Shown in pieces: positions 35,916 to 46,981 of a DNA stretch of 64,000 nucleotides. Source of the stretch: Scatophagus argus. Its lineage: Eukaryota > Chordata > Actinopteri > Scatophagidae. The notes below the pieces were generated by a model. That model did not search any database and was not told the origin of the DNA. It saw nothing but the letters and a program-made list of their open reading frames with translations. Made by a program: the position numbers and the translations under genes. The stretch spans positions 9,531,223-9,595,222 of the forward strand of contig NC_058515.1 in the NCBI RefSeq assembly GCF_020382885.2, read 5' to 3'. Numbering within the stretch: the first letter of the stretch is position 1; each line of letters starts with the position of its first letter.

Positions 35916-38900
35916 CAGTAACAGGCCTTGTCTCCCTCATCCTCCCCTCTGTTGCTGGCGCACCACGCAGTTCTTTTTCAAGAGCGATGACTCGTTTTGA
36001 GATTGTGATGAAACTTTTAATTTATCGAAGCCTCTTGCGTCTCTGTGATTCACCGCTGACGGGGGACGGGGGGGCCGTCCAGCACACGTCAGAACAGATG
36101 TTAGCTTTGTTGTTGGGGTCTAAACATGGTGGGCCAGTCTGCCACCACTTGCCCGTCAACTTATAGCTAACATCAGTGTTTTGAGGGAAGCACTTATATC
36201 TAAGTGACAGTAAACACGAGTTCCAACGGCTGATTCTGGCTCTTACTTCGGTTATGGGATGCCCAGTTTGTCCTCCATTTTACCAGCCCGTTGTTGTGCC
36301 GGAGGTTGTCTGTCATAGAGCAACAAAGGGCATATTGATGTCACCAGCCCCGTTGTGGCTATCCAAAGCCTTACTTTTTTTTTCCAAAACAACAGAGCAT
36401 CTGCTGCCAGCTACTCCACATTCCTGCTCTTCGTGGATGCCAAGCAAAGACCCCAAGCTCAGTGTATGGAATAAATGACCGACACTGCCCCTACCCACAG
36501 GGGCAGGGGTCATAGGTCAGGCATTAGTGTTGTTTTTTTCCTGCACTGTGGTGTTTAACTGATGATGTTGTCATAGCAGTTGGCAGACTTTTTATTTTGG
36601 TCATTTGTGTTTGGATCACGCGTGAGTTAAATTACATTTGCTGTATTTGTCTTTGGGCCTTCTTCTGCCCCGGACACAAAAGCGCTAACATGCAAGTGTG
36701 GTGGACTGCAGGATCGAGTTGGTTGGCTTTGTTTGATTATGCAATTTTTTTTTTTTACATGCCACAAACATAAAGGATGTGGACGCGTTCAGGAAGCTGG
36801 TGCAGCACTTTGTTTTCTCTAACCTGATGTATGCTTGCAGTTTATGATGACTGTTGTAACACGTCGCTCTGCTTCAGCCTAACTCAAATATTTCTTGGTT
36901 GTTTGAGACGGAGAACTCCAGTGGGGCTTTCGTACCCCCTTCAACAGGGACTGCGTGTAAAATTGAAAATGAATTTGGGGAAATTACCTCAAAAAGGTCA
37001 CCGGTGTAGTGTTACTGTTCTCCAGGGTTTCTTTTTTGGCCTTACTGTTTCCTAATGGCTCCCACGATTCTGTTGCAACTAGCAGAATTATGGGAATTAC
37101 GTGCTGAGCTGAGAGCTAACAGAGTGTGGAGAGTATGGCGTTTTAGACACGGGCAGGTTCACTGGTGTGTGGAGCGGCATGTGAAAACACCAAGACACGA
37201 CAGTTTACATGTAGGGAGGGAGAGATGAGGGGGCATGCAGTCAGTCATGCTGAGGGGGATCTGAAAGACAAGGAAACCATGAAATGTGAACATAGGACGG
37301 ATATGTTTGAAGTTACCCCTAGCTCCCCCTCTCACACCACCACAACCACCTCCACTGAACCACTCCCCGGCCCATACCGACTTCCCTTACCTCCTCCCTC
37401 CTTCCCTCTATCCCATCTGGCTGGCTCCACCACGCTCTCTTGGCCAGGGGGTTGTAGAGAGTTCAGTAGTTCTTGCTAACGATGCCCCCCTCTTGGAACC
37501 ACCCACACACACCCACATATTCACACACGTACACCCTTCTCTTCACAGACCAACTGCTGCTCCGATAGTTGTGCCCCTCTGGCTGCCCCTCACTGGGGAG
37601 AAAGCCCAACCGACACCTTCCTGTTCCCAGATTCTCCTCGCCGCTGGCTCACCGGCTGGAACACCGAGGCCCCCCACATTTTGCCTTGCAGGCGCTCCCC
37701 TTCAAACCCCACATCCACACAAACAAAAACACGCATACAATGACACCACATCACTACTTAAGTTTTATTCTTTTTTCTTTTAGTTTTGACTGCCATTTCT
37801 ATCAGCACTAATAACATTGCACTCAGCAGCCTAATTGCTGAGATCTGTGAATCCAGCGAAACTGCTTAAATAGAAGAAATTCACAAAATGCAGATCAACT
37901 TCCGGGTTCAGCTTTGATCTGCAGTACTTAAGGCTCCAGTATACTCTGGCAGTAGCTTTGTGCAGACACAGGTTTCCTGTTCTATTAGGAATTACTGACA
38001 TTAACATTTCAGGCTGTCAGTTTAATCTCAAAATGAAATGATTTAGATCACCTACACTCTTCTGCTGTTCCTAGACCCCAGCAACTGCTTTGGTGAGTAC
38101 AGTGATGGTGAAAATCTGAAATTAAGAGCCAAGTTGTAATCATCCAGAATTGCTGTTTCATGGTAAGAGTACTGTGAAAGCAGAAATTGCTTGATTTTAG
38201 CTGTACACTGTTAAATAAATTTTAATGAGGCTTTAGCACAAATGTTAGCTGTTTAGAGTCACATTAAAAATGTGAGAGTTAATTATCTGGGGCTAAAACA
38301 GCATTAAATATGTAACTTGCTATGGTCAGATTTTTAATCCTTAACTTTAAGTTGTGTTGGAACAATGGATTAAATTTTTTTTATTTTAGAGCCAGATTAA
38401 GTTTCAGTTTGCATGCACGTTCTCTCTGAAGTGCATAAGATTCTGTAGGAAATTCCTTTGAGATGGAAGATGGCAAAAAGAAAACAAAAAACCAACAAGC
38501 ACCGACTCCTAACGGTTATTTTTCTGTCGGCACAAGTACCAGTTTCAGTGTGGAGTAAACAGATTGCTCAACGGCTGGTTCAAGGCCTTGAGCTGGCGTA
38601 CCAGCCAAACTCCTCTGCCGTCCTGCCTTATGTTATGCAAGGCCACTTTAGCCGTGATGTTCAGACTCTTTAAATTCAGTCAATTGCTAACCAGTGGTTT
38701 CCAAGGTCATAAAGTCATCCATGTTTTTCAGATGCTCACGGCAAAGCATCACAGAATCAAATAGTAAAACATGCTGTTTTGATTTAGGCCCAAAATTGAA
38801 GCTGATATTACATTAGGATGATTAAGCCAAACTGCTCTTTTAAACTATTAATTATAACTTCATTGTTTTTAAAAGAGGGAAACTAATCTGCAACTTCATG

Positions 38901-40238
38901 TTATTTTTAGTGATTTAACATTAAAGAAATTCCCAGAATCAAAAGCCAACAGTGTTTACTTGTGGCTCACATTTGTCATTTGATACAGAATAAAAATTAA
39001 ATCAGTGTGTGGCAAGACAAAAAGTAACCTTTGTTCCTTCTGCCTTTCAGCTTCAGTCACAATATAAAAACCAATTGCATTTGGTATCATGTTATGTTAC
39101 GCATATGTGAGTCTAGTTTTTTTGTCCTGCATCATCTGAGAACCTGTTCGAGCTCTGTGGTATTGTAGTGCCACAAGCGTAAATAGATGAACACTTCATA
39201 GACTGACCAACATGTTTGTTTTGTGCAGAACATCTTTTTTTGCAGAGAGGTGTGGGAACGGGGTTGCTGTGTTTTTTTACATTTCGCTTTAGGCTCCTTT
39301 TCACATCCATGGTCCCATTTGTTTGTGTGCCTGTAAGTTGAACAGAGGGATACCTGTGTGCGTCTATCCGCTCAGCTGCACAGATAATGAAAGAGTAAAA
39401 GTGTTTTTCCGCGTGCCATGTCCATTTGTGCACACATTTCTATGTGTATGAGTAAATCTCCTACATTTAAAGCATGTTAAAAGCTGCCTGTCACAGTCAG
39501 ACAGCGTGTCGTGCAGGCACTGCTTGTGCATCGGCTGTGTGCGTCACAGGGAGATAAAGAAAAAGAACGAGGGGGCGTCATACGCATTTTCCTGTCCGCG
39601 TCGCAAGCATTAGACGAGATGGTGAAATTTTTAGCCTTAGCACTGTCTCTCAGTGCATCCGCCCACTTGTAGCAGGCTGACACTTGCCATAAGGGATTTC
39701 CTGCACGACATCTATCACTCAGCAAATGTGAGTGACAGTGACGGCCTGCTTCAATACAGAGAAGCAAAAATATGGCAAGCCTAGAGAGGCAGTACTGTGA
39801 ATCCTTGTTTCAGAGCATTTTGAATAGGCATGAACTAATCAGTTGTCCCCGTATGACAAAAAAAGCATGTGCCATTGCTTGCATTAAGTTTGTTATCATT
39901 AGACACTTCTGTTCTCCTTTTGTTGCCAGTACTTCATTCCACCTGTGTTCTCAGTTTAAGTGCAGTGTTGCACTCAGATTCACCTTTTGGTTTTGAATGT
40001 CATTTACAAGTGGACCCATCTTTGTTGAACTACTTTGTTTATCCCTGTCTATCTTGCCTGTGGGCATGTATGAGTGTATGTACAGTGCTGTGTACACATG
40101 CATGTTTGTTTGTGTGAGTGCATGTGCATGATTATATGTCTGTCTATGCTGGTTGTTTTTGCGTGTGTTAGTGTTTGCCTGGGCTCCTGTCTGTCTGACA
40201 GCGCAGTGTGTCTGACTGTTTCTGTTTTACACCCAACA

Positions 40239-40267
40239 CCCCCCCCCCCCCCCCCCCCCCCCCCCCC
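40239..40267. repeat. 29-base poly-C run
   Basis: Uninterrupted run of 29 C, followed by a pyrimidine-rich stretch with a CT microsatellite at about 40381-40408, about 1.2 kb upstream of the zbtb4 coding exon. Its length could be affected by sequencing or assembly. Confidence 0.9.
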
Positions 40268-40367
40268 ACGTCTCTTTCTTACTCACTAACCCTCTCTCTC
40301 TTTCTCACTCCCTTTTTCTATCACCCTTTCACTCTCCCTCATCCTCACCCTCTCTCTCTCACCTCCC

Positions 40368-40412
<45 letters not shown>

Positions 40413-41437
40413 CTCTTCCCTCTGCAATAACAGTGCTGACCTAGTTTCTGCCTGTTCAGGGCTGCCTGTGGAATTTTACAGCGGCCTGCCTTCCTGGCTG
40501 CTTTGCTGCTTGAAAACGCAGGCAGAAAAGCATGACTGAGGATTTTTCTTCTCGTCGCATCATTATGGCCTGATACTGTCTCTGTTCTTTTCCCCCCTTC
40601 TGTAGACCTAAACAAATGGACCCATTTTAAATAAGTAATAACAGCAAATTGCCTCTCACATGTGAATCTGGAGCTATCTTATGTCTGGAGAAATTGCAGG
40701 AGGAACAACATCCGCCACCATGGCAGTCCAATTAGAATGGAAATGAGAATAGCCTGTCGCTCATCTCCTACAGCTTAGCTGAGATTGTACCGGATGCAAA
40801 GGGCAGAAAAACACCCCTTCTCTGAGCACATACATAAAATCTCCCTCCCTTCTCCTCTTCCCCTTTTTCCTTCCCTCCCGCCTTTGCCTTCACAAATAAA
40901 TGGTTAGAGTCATGCCCGGCAAATACTAGCACTGCCAGGAATGGCTAACAAGGCCTATGCTCAAATAGCAAGTGAGCAGGACTATTTTTACCTGTGTTCG
41001 GACCATGCATCTACATGGACCAACACTATTCTGAATCTTGATTATATGTGAATGCTGTCCAATTAGGCATAGAGAATGTTGTGTCACAGCTGAGAGAGAT
41101 GGATCTCTGGAATGCCTTTTTGAAGGCTTGGTTGTGGCACGCTGAAATCTAAACCAGCACTGCTGCAGATTCATTCCTTCCCCCTACCCTCTCCCTCCTT
41201 TCACTCACCATTCCTGGCTGAGCCGTTTGAGTTCAGCATTGCTGGGGCATTTAGTTTTCTTTTCCATTTTATGCTCCACAAGCGTCCTGACTCCCTCTGC
41301 AGCTCTCAGCTTTGGGTGTAATGTTAATTCTTAGCTTTATGTTAGTGTAAATAAATACATGTTGTACATTTATCTTAGAATGTTTGTATTCCTAATACAT
41401 TCCTTCTGATGTCTCTTTAAGATTTCGGGGGCTGGTC

Positions 41438-44400
41438 ATGGTGTCCGGTGAGAAGGTGTGGGACCCCCTCCATGCGGGCCTTATTCAGTCTCGTCTGAGT
41501 GAGCAACACCTGGCTGCTGGGCTAACTCCCCTCTGCAACCTCACAAATAGTGCAAGTAAAGATTCCACCTGCCACCAGAGTCAGCGGTCTTCACGTTTGT
41601 CTTCCCCGCAACTTTCATCAGTGGCTGAAGACAACCTTCATCCAGTTTGGGCCTCTTCACAATCACACCTTCCTGTCAATTTCTGCAGCTCAAGCAAGAT
41701 CAAAGGGCTACACAAACCTGTCCACTGCCTTCAATTGTCCTCACAGCCTGAAGAAGAGGACAAGGAAGGGGAATTTGAGCAGTTGGAGATGAAGGGTAAA
41801 AGGCATGGAGGCCGTGCAGAGGCCATGATGGAAGACAGGCTGGAGGACATGGCTGATGGACCTAAAAATGCAAAAATTACGTTAAGCTTCCCTCTTAGCG
41901 CCGCCCCCCTTCCAGCCTCTCTGACATCTCCAAACCATTGTCGTAGCTCCTCCTCATCTTCCCCCTCGCCTCATCGACGGCGGCCATCCTCCAAGAGCTC
42001 AGATGAGGGGTCGCTGTGGAAACTGGATGCTACCACGGATGTAAAGCACAGACCTTTTAAGCCCCCAAGGCACGACAGTTCTCCGTCCTCTTCACCGTCC
42101 TCCTCTTCATCTCCCATGACTGTTCATGCACTTATCAGGAAGGATATAAAATCCCCGCCTCCTCTGAAGTGCTCCAAACTCAATCCAGAGACTCAGTTCC
42201 CCAGGTCACCCCCAAGGTCCTCCAGCGGGTCGTTAGGGGGTGGTTATGGTGGTGATGGATGGAGTGAGAGGCACAGGCTGGCCAATGGGACAGCGTCACC
42301 CTCTCAAACTGCCCAAATCCTCTTCAGCCTGGGTACGTCAGCCTATCAGAGAGGTGGGGAGACAGAGAGGAGAGAGAAAATACCAGGAAGACCAGCTGGG
42401 AAAGTGGGAAGCCCTCATGGACCAAGTCTTCACCCACCCACCCTCCACCTTCCTCCTCCCTTACCACCACCACCCCCTCCCCCATCTGAGGGTCTTACCG
42501 CACCCCCCCACTCGTCCTCCTATTCCCCGACTGACAGCCTGAAGCCAGAGTTGATTTGTGGGGTCTGCCATCGGCTTTTCAGCTCGGCCTCCTCCCTAAC
42601 AGTCCACATGCGGCTGCATCGTGGCAGCCGCGCCCTCAGCTGCCGTTATTGTGGCAAAGTCTTCATCCACAGCAAAAGACTGCAATCCCATGAGGCCTCC
42701 TGCAGGGTGCCAAGCCTACCTTCCAACAGCCTGGGCCCTCCTTCTCTTACTGTTCAGCCAAAGGAGGAGCCACTGGAGGAGGGTGAGGTGAGAGTGGAGG
42801 GGGGAGTGATTGTGGGAGAAACAGACATCAGTAAGGCGCGGCCAGGGAAGAAAGCGCGGAGCCTCCTGGCACGTATCCAAGGTGGTGATGCAGCAGCCAC
42901 AGAGATACTAGAGGGTGATGAGAACCATTTTGTGAAGGTGGTAGACGGCAATGTCATTTACTTCTGCTCTGTTTGTGAGCGTTCCTACATGACTTTATCC
43001 AGCCTGAAGCGTCACTCTAATGTGCACTCCTGGCGGCGCAGATATCCATGCCATTACTGCGACAAGGTCTTTGCTCTGGCTGAGTACCGCACAAAGCATG
43101 AGGTGTGGCACACGGGAGAGCGGCGCTACCAGTGTATTTTCTGTTGGGATGCCTTTGCCACCTACTACAATCTCAAAACACACCAGAAGGCTATTCATGG
43201 GATAAATCCCAGTCTCATCTCCAGTGAAAAGACAGCTAATGGGGGTTATAAGCAGAAAGCTAATGCTCTCAAGCTCTATCGCCTTCTCCCCATGCGCTCC
43301 CAGAAGAGACCCTACAAGACCTACAGTGACAGTTTGCATAATGGCCTGTTACTGTCACAGACTGAAACACCTTCTCTCTCCCTGCCTGGCCTGGGCTGCA
43401 CTCTGGGCCCTGGGGACCTACAAAGCCTCATCAGTGGGGCCCACCCTCAGAGTGTAAAGCCTGACCCAGATGCCTTCCCCAGTGGCTTTCCTGTTTCTGT
43501 GGCTGCTGAGCACAGGGACCTCTCCACACTAACTCCCCACCCTGAAACGGACATGCCCCAAGTTAGAAAACATGACAATGAGGCCCTAGAGTTTGAGCAG
43601 GGAAGAGGCAGCGGCAGCTTCAAAATGTCTAGTAGCAGCAAAACCAAAACTCCCAAAAGTGGTAGAGGCACAGAAACAAGTATGCCTTCTGTGATAACAT
43701 ATGGCCATGCAAAACCCTCTGTCATAGTTCATGGAACGGCAGTGTCATCCTCTGTCATTGTGCACAGCAACCAGGTTATCTCTGGAAGTGAAAAAAGTGC
43801 AATGAACAGCCCATCCCCTGAAACCAGCAGCAGTCAGACTTCACACAAAGGCAGTCCGAGGCCAATCAAACCACAAAGAGATAGTGCAGATAGCCATAGA
43901 AAGAGGTCAAGAGACAGTTCAGATACAGCAGAGGAGCACTCAGGAGGTAGACAGGATGCAGAAACAGGCAAATTATTTCACAAATCACGCAAGTCCCACA
44001 GCAAAAGTGACATCTCCAACTCAAAGCAGTTGTCAGCATCTGTAGGTTCACAGGTCAAAGAGGCAGGGCCGCTGTGCCAGATTACTGTACGTATTGGCGA
44101 GGAAGCAATAGTAAAGCGCAGCATCTCTGAAACAGACCTTAGGAGAGACAAGAGCCTTTCTCCCCCAAAAACCAAACGAAGTGAAACATCATCTGTTCGG
44201 GAAGCCAAGGAACCACGACATTCTCACTCCCACCACCATCATCATAAACACCGCCTCCACCGCAGAGCCAGCCTGGAAGCAGGGGGTGATAAGAAAGGAG
44301 GAGAATGTGAAGAGGATGAGGAGGAGGAGGAGGAGGAGGAGGAGAAGGAGATCAGGAAAAAGAGTTCCAAATCCCCTGATGAAGTTAGGGAGTACTATTT

Positions 44401-46981
44401 CCGTCAGGAGGTGCGTGAGCAGGAGAGTGACCACGACACACAGGATAATTTATGGCGGCCTTACTACTCCTACAAGCCTAAGAGAAAGGCCCAGGCACAC
44501 CTACAGAGGGTAAAGAGCTGGCAGCGAAAGCTGAAGTTCAAGCGCTCCATCCGACTGAAGAGGAGGGCAGAAAGGCTCAAAAACCATGTGAATAAAGAAA
44601 CAGATAAATCACAAGATGAGGAAGAGGATGAGAAGATTGAGGGAGATGAAAAAACATCAAAAGCTGACAGACACAAGGGAGAGAGAAAAAAGAAAGATTG
44701 TTTCTCTGCCCCTTTAAAGGAGAAAAACAAAGACGCAGAAGAACATGTAAAGGAAGCCCGTCATGAGGTTTCCACTCCTCCTCTGCACACTCCAAAGCCT
44801 CCTGTGTCTACCTCAGTGGCTCCTATGGGAATAAAGAGGCGGCCTTGGACTAATGGGAATGCAGCAGAGTGTGGTACATGTGGCCGCTGGTTCTCAAGCC
44901 CCAGGAAGAGAGACAAACACGAGCTGAGCCATCTGCTTGAGTTTGTATGCCTCTTTTGCCGAGCCACTTTCCCCTCAAGGGATAAGTTGGAAGACCACCA
45001 GAGAGCCCAACATCCCAAGCCTACTGAGGCACCCTCTGCACCCTCTAAAGTGGCACTTGGCGAGCACGTTGAAGGGACTGGGGTTAAATCTGCACCAGAG
45101 ATTGCAAAGCAAGATGAAGAAAAAGGGGGGCAAGTAGGCTTGGCGAGGAATAATTCTAGTCCAAGTCGCCTCAGCAGAAGAGCATTGTCACGGCACACCT
45201 GTCCACAGTGTCATAAGGTGTGCAAGACCTCTTCAGCGCTAACTCGCCATATCCGGCGTCATGAGTTAAGCAGCTCCCCGGAGAGAGAAAAGGAAGATAA
45301 AGACTCAGAGCCAAAAACAACAGAAACAGTTCTTAACACTGTTAGCAGAGATCCAGAGACTGAAAAGGGACAGGTTCCCAGTGCTCTCTCTGTTTCAGTT
45401 ATCAGCTATTCAGCCCCAGACCTGCCCAGCAGTGGAGACTGTTTGGCATCACGGCAGCATAAAGACCATCTCAGTGAACTGACAAATGAACATCAGATGT
45501 CAGAATCCAATGACAAACCTGAACTGACAGAGCTCACACATCCAGCTCTAGAGAGAGAGCCCTGCCCACAAAATGCAGATCCTCCATTAGAAAGCCCAGT
45601 TAACCTTACACCAACTAAACATGAATTCATGCCTGCCACATCCTCTTCTCACCAGAGTGTGCTAGTCATGAATGGACCTGAATGTCTGGACTACCGCACC
45701 CCCAGCAAAAAGAACCTAGACAGCCAGATCCACAGAATACCGAGCCCTGTGCACATTGTGGCATCCACCAACACCTCTCCAAATGTGCCCATGACGTCAC
45801 AGACCAGAATAGCCACTGCTGCTCCTCCTGTTTCCATGACAACAGCTCTCATCTCTGAGGGAGGATTTATGAAAAGGGATGGGGTCATTATGGACAGAGA
45901 GAGACAGGGTGGGAGTGGTGTTTTTGTACATGCAGGTTATGAGGAACCACCTCTGGTCCAAGATCTCAGAGTTCAATCACTGTCCAGGAGTCCCTCTCCC
46001 AATGAAGCACAAGACCTGACCATGTCCTCTATTCTAGCAAGAGAGAGGGAGATAGAGAGGCAAAGAGAGAAAGAGAGGGAGCTTGAGAGACAGAGGGAAA
46101 GGGAGCGGGACAAAGAAATGCTAAAAGAGAAAGAAAAAGAGTTAGAGAGAGTCCAGCAAATGAGTAGAGTTGCACACGCCCCAGAGGACCAGATTTCTCT
46201 TTTGGTCCCTAAAGAGGAGCCCTTGAGCCCCGTGCCGTCCCCCCCCCAGCATATTCCCACTCAAACCACTATGAATGGATCCTCCTCACACAGGCACACT
46301 CCCAAGTCCCCCTGCCGGTCCCCCTCAGCCATTGGATTGTTAGCTCAAGCCAACCGTCAGGTTCACTCCAGTTCACAAGGACTTGACAGACTGACACTGC
46401 CCACTGGCGCAGCTGGTGCCGGTGACCGCCCCTCTGCCCACGCACTGCTTCTCCCCCGAGCCCCCCAACCACCTGAGCCGGAGCACCAGGACACTGTTTC
46501 TTCCAGAGATTCCCAGCAGAGTGACCCCACACCAGTGGGCTACCCTGCCCAGAATTATCCCCTACCCCTTATTGTGCCGGACAGCTACCGCTCTGGTAAG
46601 AAGCAGGAGGAAAGCCTGCTCATGTCCTCCTATCCTGCTGGAGCACTTCCCTTTGGCCCACTGGGAAAAATGATGGTTCCTAATGGCGGGGACCTGACTA
46701 AGCTGCCATTTTATCCGGACCCTTACCAGCTGCTTTATGGGCCCCAGCTGCTGGCCTACCCTTACAACCTGGCGGCTCTTCCTGTGGCTCTGAATATGAT
46801 GGGACCTGGAGGGGACAAGGTAGAGCCTCTGCCTTTCCTCCCTGCCATCTTCAACTACGCCGCCACTGCTGGACCCTACATGGGCGCAGCCCCTCACCCT
46901 CTTGTGGCAAATCCCAGCCTCTACAGCAGCAGCACTGGCAGCAGCAAGAAGCAACGAGACAGCAGTGGCAGCAAACCGTAG
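41438..46981 (+). CDS. zbtb4: Zbtb4-type C2H2 zinc-finger protein, BTB/POZ domain not detectable
   Basis: Kaiso-family transcriptional repressor; relatives bind methylated CpG through a triple zinc finger in the nucleus. Single exon, 1847 codons. Fingers (first Cys): 374, 402 (last ligand Cys), 510, 538, 566, 1145, 1171 and 1255. Fingers at 510-588 carry the Kaiso/ZBTB4/ZBTB38 signature (SLKRHSNVHSWRRRYPCHYC; AEYRTKHEVWHTGERRYQC). Other shared blocks are PSVIVHG near 770, LCQITVRIGEEAIVKR near 880 and WRPYYSYKPKRK near 1010. There is an acidic run, an Arg/Glu-rich helix (about 1534-1573) and a conserved C-terminal tail (KLPFYPDPYQLLYGPQLLAY). The N-terminus (DPLHA...LSEQHL) resembles the first BTB helix (DPxHA...LNEQRL), but the expected CDVT...AHRxVLAASS core is absent. 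Choice of zbtb4 over zbtb38 rests on the C-terminal tail and on linkage to polr2a. The start is ATG 41438, 8 residues before DPLHA, as in human; no in-frame stop separates it from the acceptor. Confidence 0.9.
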   Translation: MVSGEKVWDPLHAGLIQSRLSEQHLAAGLTPLCNLTNSASKDSTCHQSQRSSRLSSPQLSSVAEDNLHPVWASSQSHLPVNFCSSSKIKGLHKPVHCLQLSSQPEEEDKEGEFEQLEMKGKRHGGRAEAMMEDRLEDMADGPKNAKITLSFPLSAAPLPASLTSPNHCRSSSSSSPSPHRRRPSSKSSDEGSLWKLDATTDVKHRPFKPPRHDSSPSSSPSSSSSPMTVHALIRKDIKSPPPLKCSKLNPETQFPRSPPRSSSGSLGGGYGGDGWSERHRLANGTASPSQTAQILFSLGTSAYQRGGETERREKIPGRPAGKVGSPHGPSLHPPTLHLPPPLPPPPPPPSEGLTAPPHSSSYSPTDSLKPELICGVCHRLFSSASSLTVHMRLHRGSRALSCRYCGKVFIHSKRLQSHEASCRVPSLPSNSLGPPSLTVQPKEEPLEEGEVRVEGGVIVGETDISKARPGKKARSLLARIQGGDAAATEILEGDENHFVKVVDGNVIYFCSVCERSYMTLSSLKRHSNVHSWRRRYPCHYCDKVFALAEYRTKHEVWHTGERRYQCIFCWDAFATYYNLKTHQKAIHGINPSLISSEKTANGGYKQKANALKLYRLLPMRSQKRPYKTYSDSLHNGLLLSQTETPSLSLPGLGCTLGPGDLQSLISGAHPQSVKPDPDAFPSGFPVSVAAEHRDLSTLTPHPETDMPQVRKHDNEALEFEQGRGSGSFKMSSSSKTKTPKSGRGTETSMPSVITYGHAKPSVIVHGTAVSSSVIVHSNQVISGSEKSAMNSPSPETSSSQTSHKGSPRPIKPQRDSADSHRKRSRDSSDTAEEHSGGRQDAETGKLFHKSRKSHSKSDISNSKQLSASVGSQVKEAGPLCQITVRIGEEAIVKRSISETDLRRDKSLSPPKTKRSETSSVREAKEPRHSHSHHHHHKHRLHRRASLEAGGDKKGGECEEDEEEEEEEEEKEIRKKSSKSPDEVREYYFRQEVREQESDHDTQDNLWRPYYSYKPKRKAQAHLQRVKSWQRKLKFKRSIRLKRRAERLKNHVNKETDKSQDEEEDEKIEGDEKTSKADRHKGERKKKDCFSAPLKEKNKDAEEHVKEARHEVSTPPLHTPKPPVSTSVAPMGIKRRPWTNGNAAECGTCGRWFSSPRKRDKHELSHLLEFVCLFCRATFPSRDKLEDHQRAQHPKPTEAPSAPSKVALGEHVEGTGVKSAPEIAKQDEEKGGQVGLARNNSSPSRLSRRALSRHTCPQCHKVCKTSSALTRHIRRHELSSSPEREKEDKDSEPKTTETVLNTVSRDPETEKGQVPSALSVSVISYSAPDLPSSGDCLASRQHKDHLSELTNEHQMSESNDKPELTELTHPALEREPCPQNADPPLESPVNLTPTKHEFMPATSSSHQSVLVMNGPECLDYRTPSKKNLDSQIHRIPSPVHIVASTNTSPNVPMTSQTRIATAAPPVSMTTALISEGGFMKRDGVIMDRERQGGSGVFVHAGYEEPPLVQDLRVQSLSRSPSPNEAQDLTMSSILAREREIERQREKERELERQRERERDKEMLKEKEKELERVQQMSRVAHAPEDQISLLVPKEEPLSPVPSPPQHIPTQTTMNGSSSHRHTPKSPCRSPSAIGLLAQANRQVHSSSQGLDRLTLPTGAAGAGDRPSAHALLLPRAPQPPEPEHQDTVSSRDSQQSDPTPVGYPAQNYPLPLIVPDSYRSGKKQEESLLMSSYPAGALPFGPLGKMMVPNGGDLTKLPFYPDPYQLLYGPQLLAYPYNLAALPVALNMMGPGGDKVEPLPFLPAIFNYAATAGPYMGAAPHPLVANPSLYSSSTGSSKKQRDSSGSKP

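Larger units (their letters stand above)
23301..41421 (+). other. Presumed 5' untranslated exons and introns of zbtb4
   Basis: About 18 kb without a convincing coding exon on either strand. Open frames are short or pyrimidine-rich and match no family I recognise. The zbtb4 coding exon begins just after an acceptor (TCTTTAAG, ending at 41421), so at least one upstream non-coding exon lies in this stretch. Strong plus-strand donors that could end such exons occur at about 23964 (TGAG|GTAAGT) and 35608 (CCGAG|GTACGT). Neither is proven. Confidence 0.45.

Noticed and set aside
34949..35940. Many overlapping ORFs with Val-Cys, Thr-His or Ser-Leu repeats
   Set aside because: Translations of TG/CA and CT/GA microsatellites.
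37165..37811. Pro/His-rich ORFs of 104-165 aa
   Set aside because: Pyrimidine-rich DNA, no recognisable domain, no coherent splice structure; lies in presumed zbtb4 intronic DNA.
41550..41792. 80-aa shifted frame inside the zbtb4 N-terminus, considered as a frameshifted BTB domain
   Set aside because: It shows no BTB core motif, so a simple frameshift does not restore the domain.
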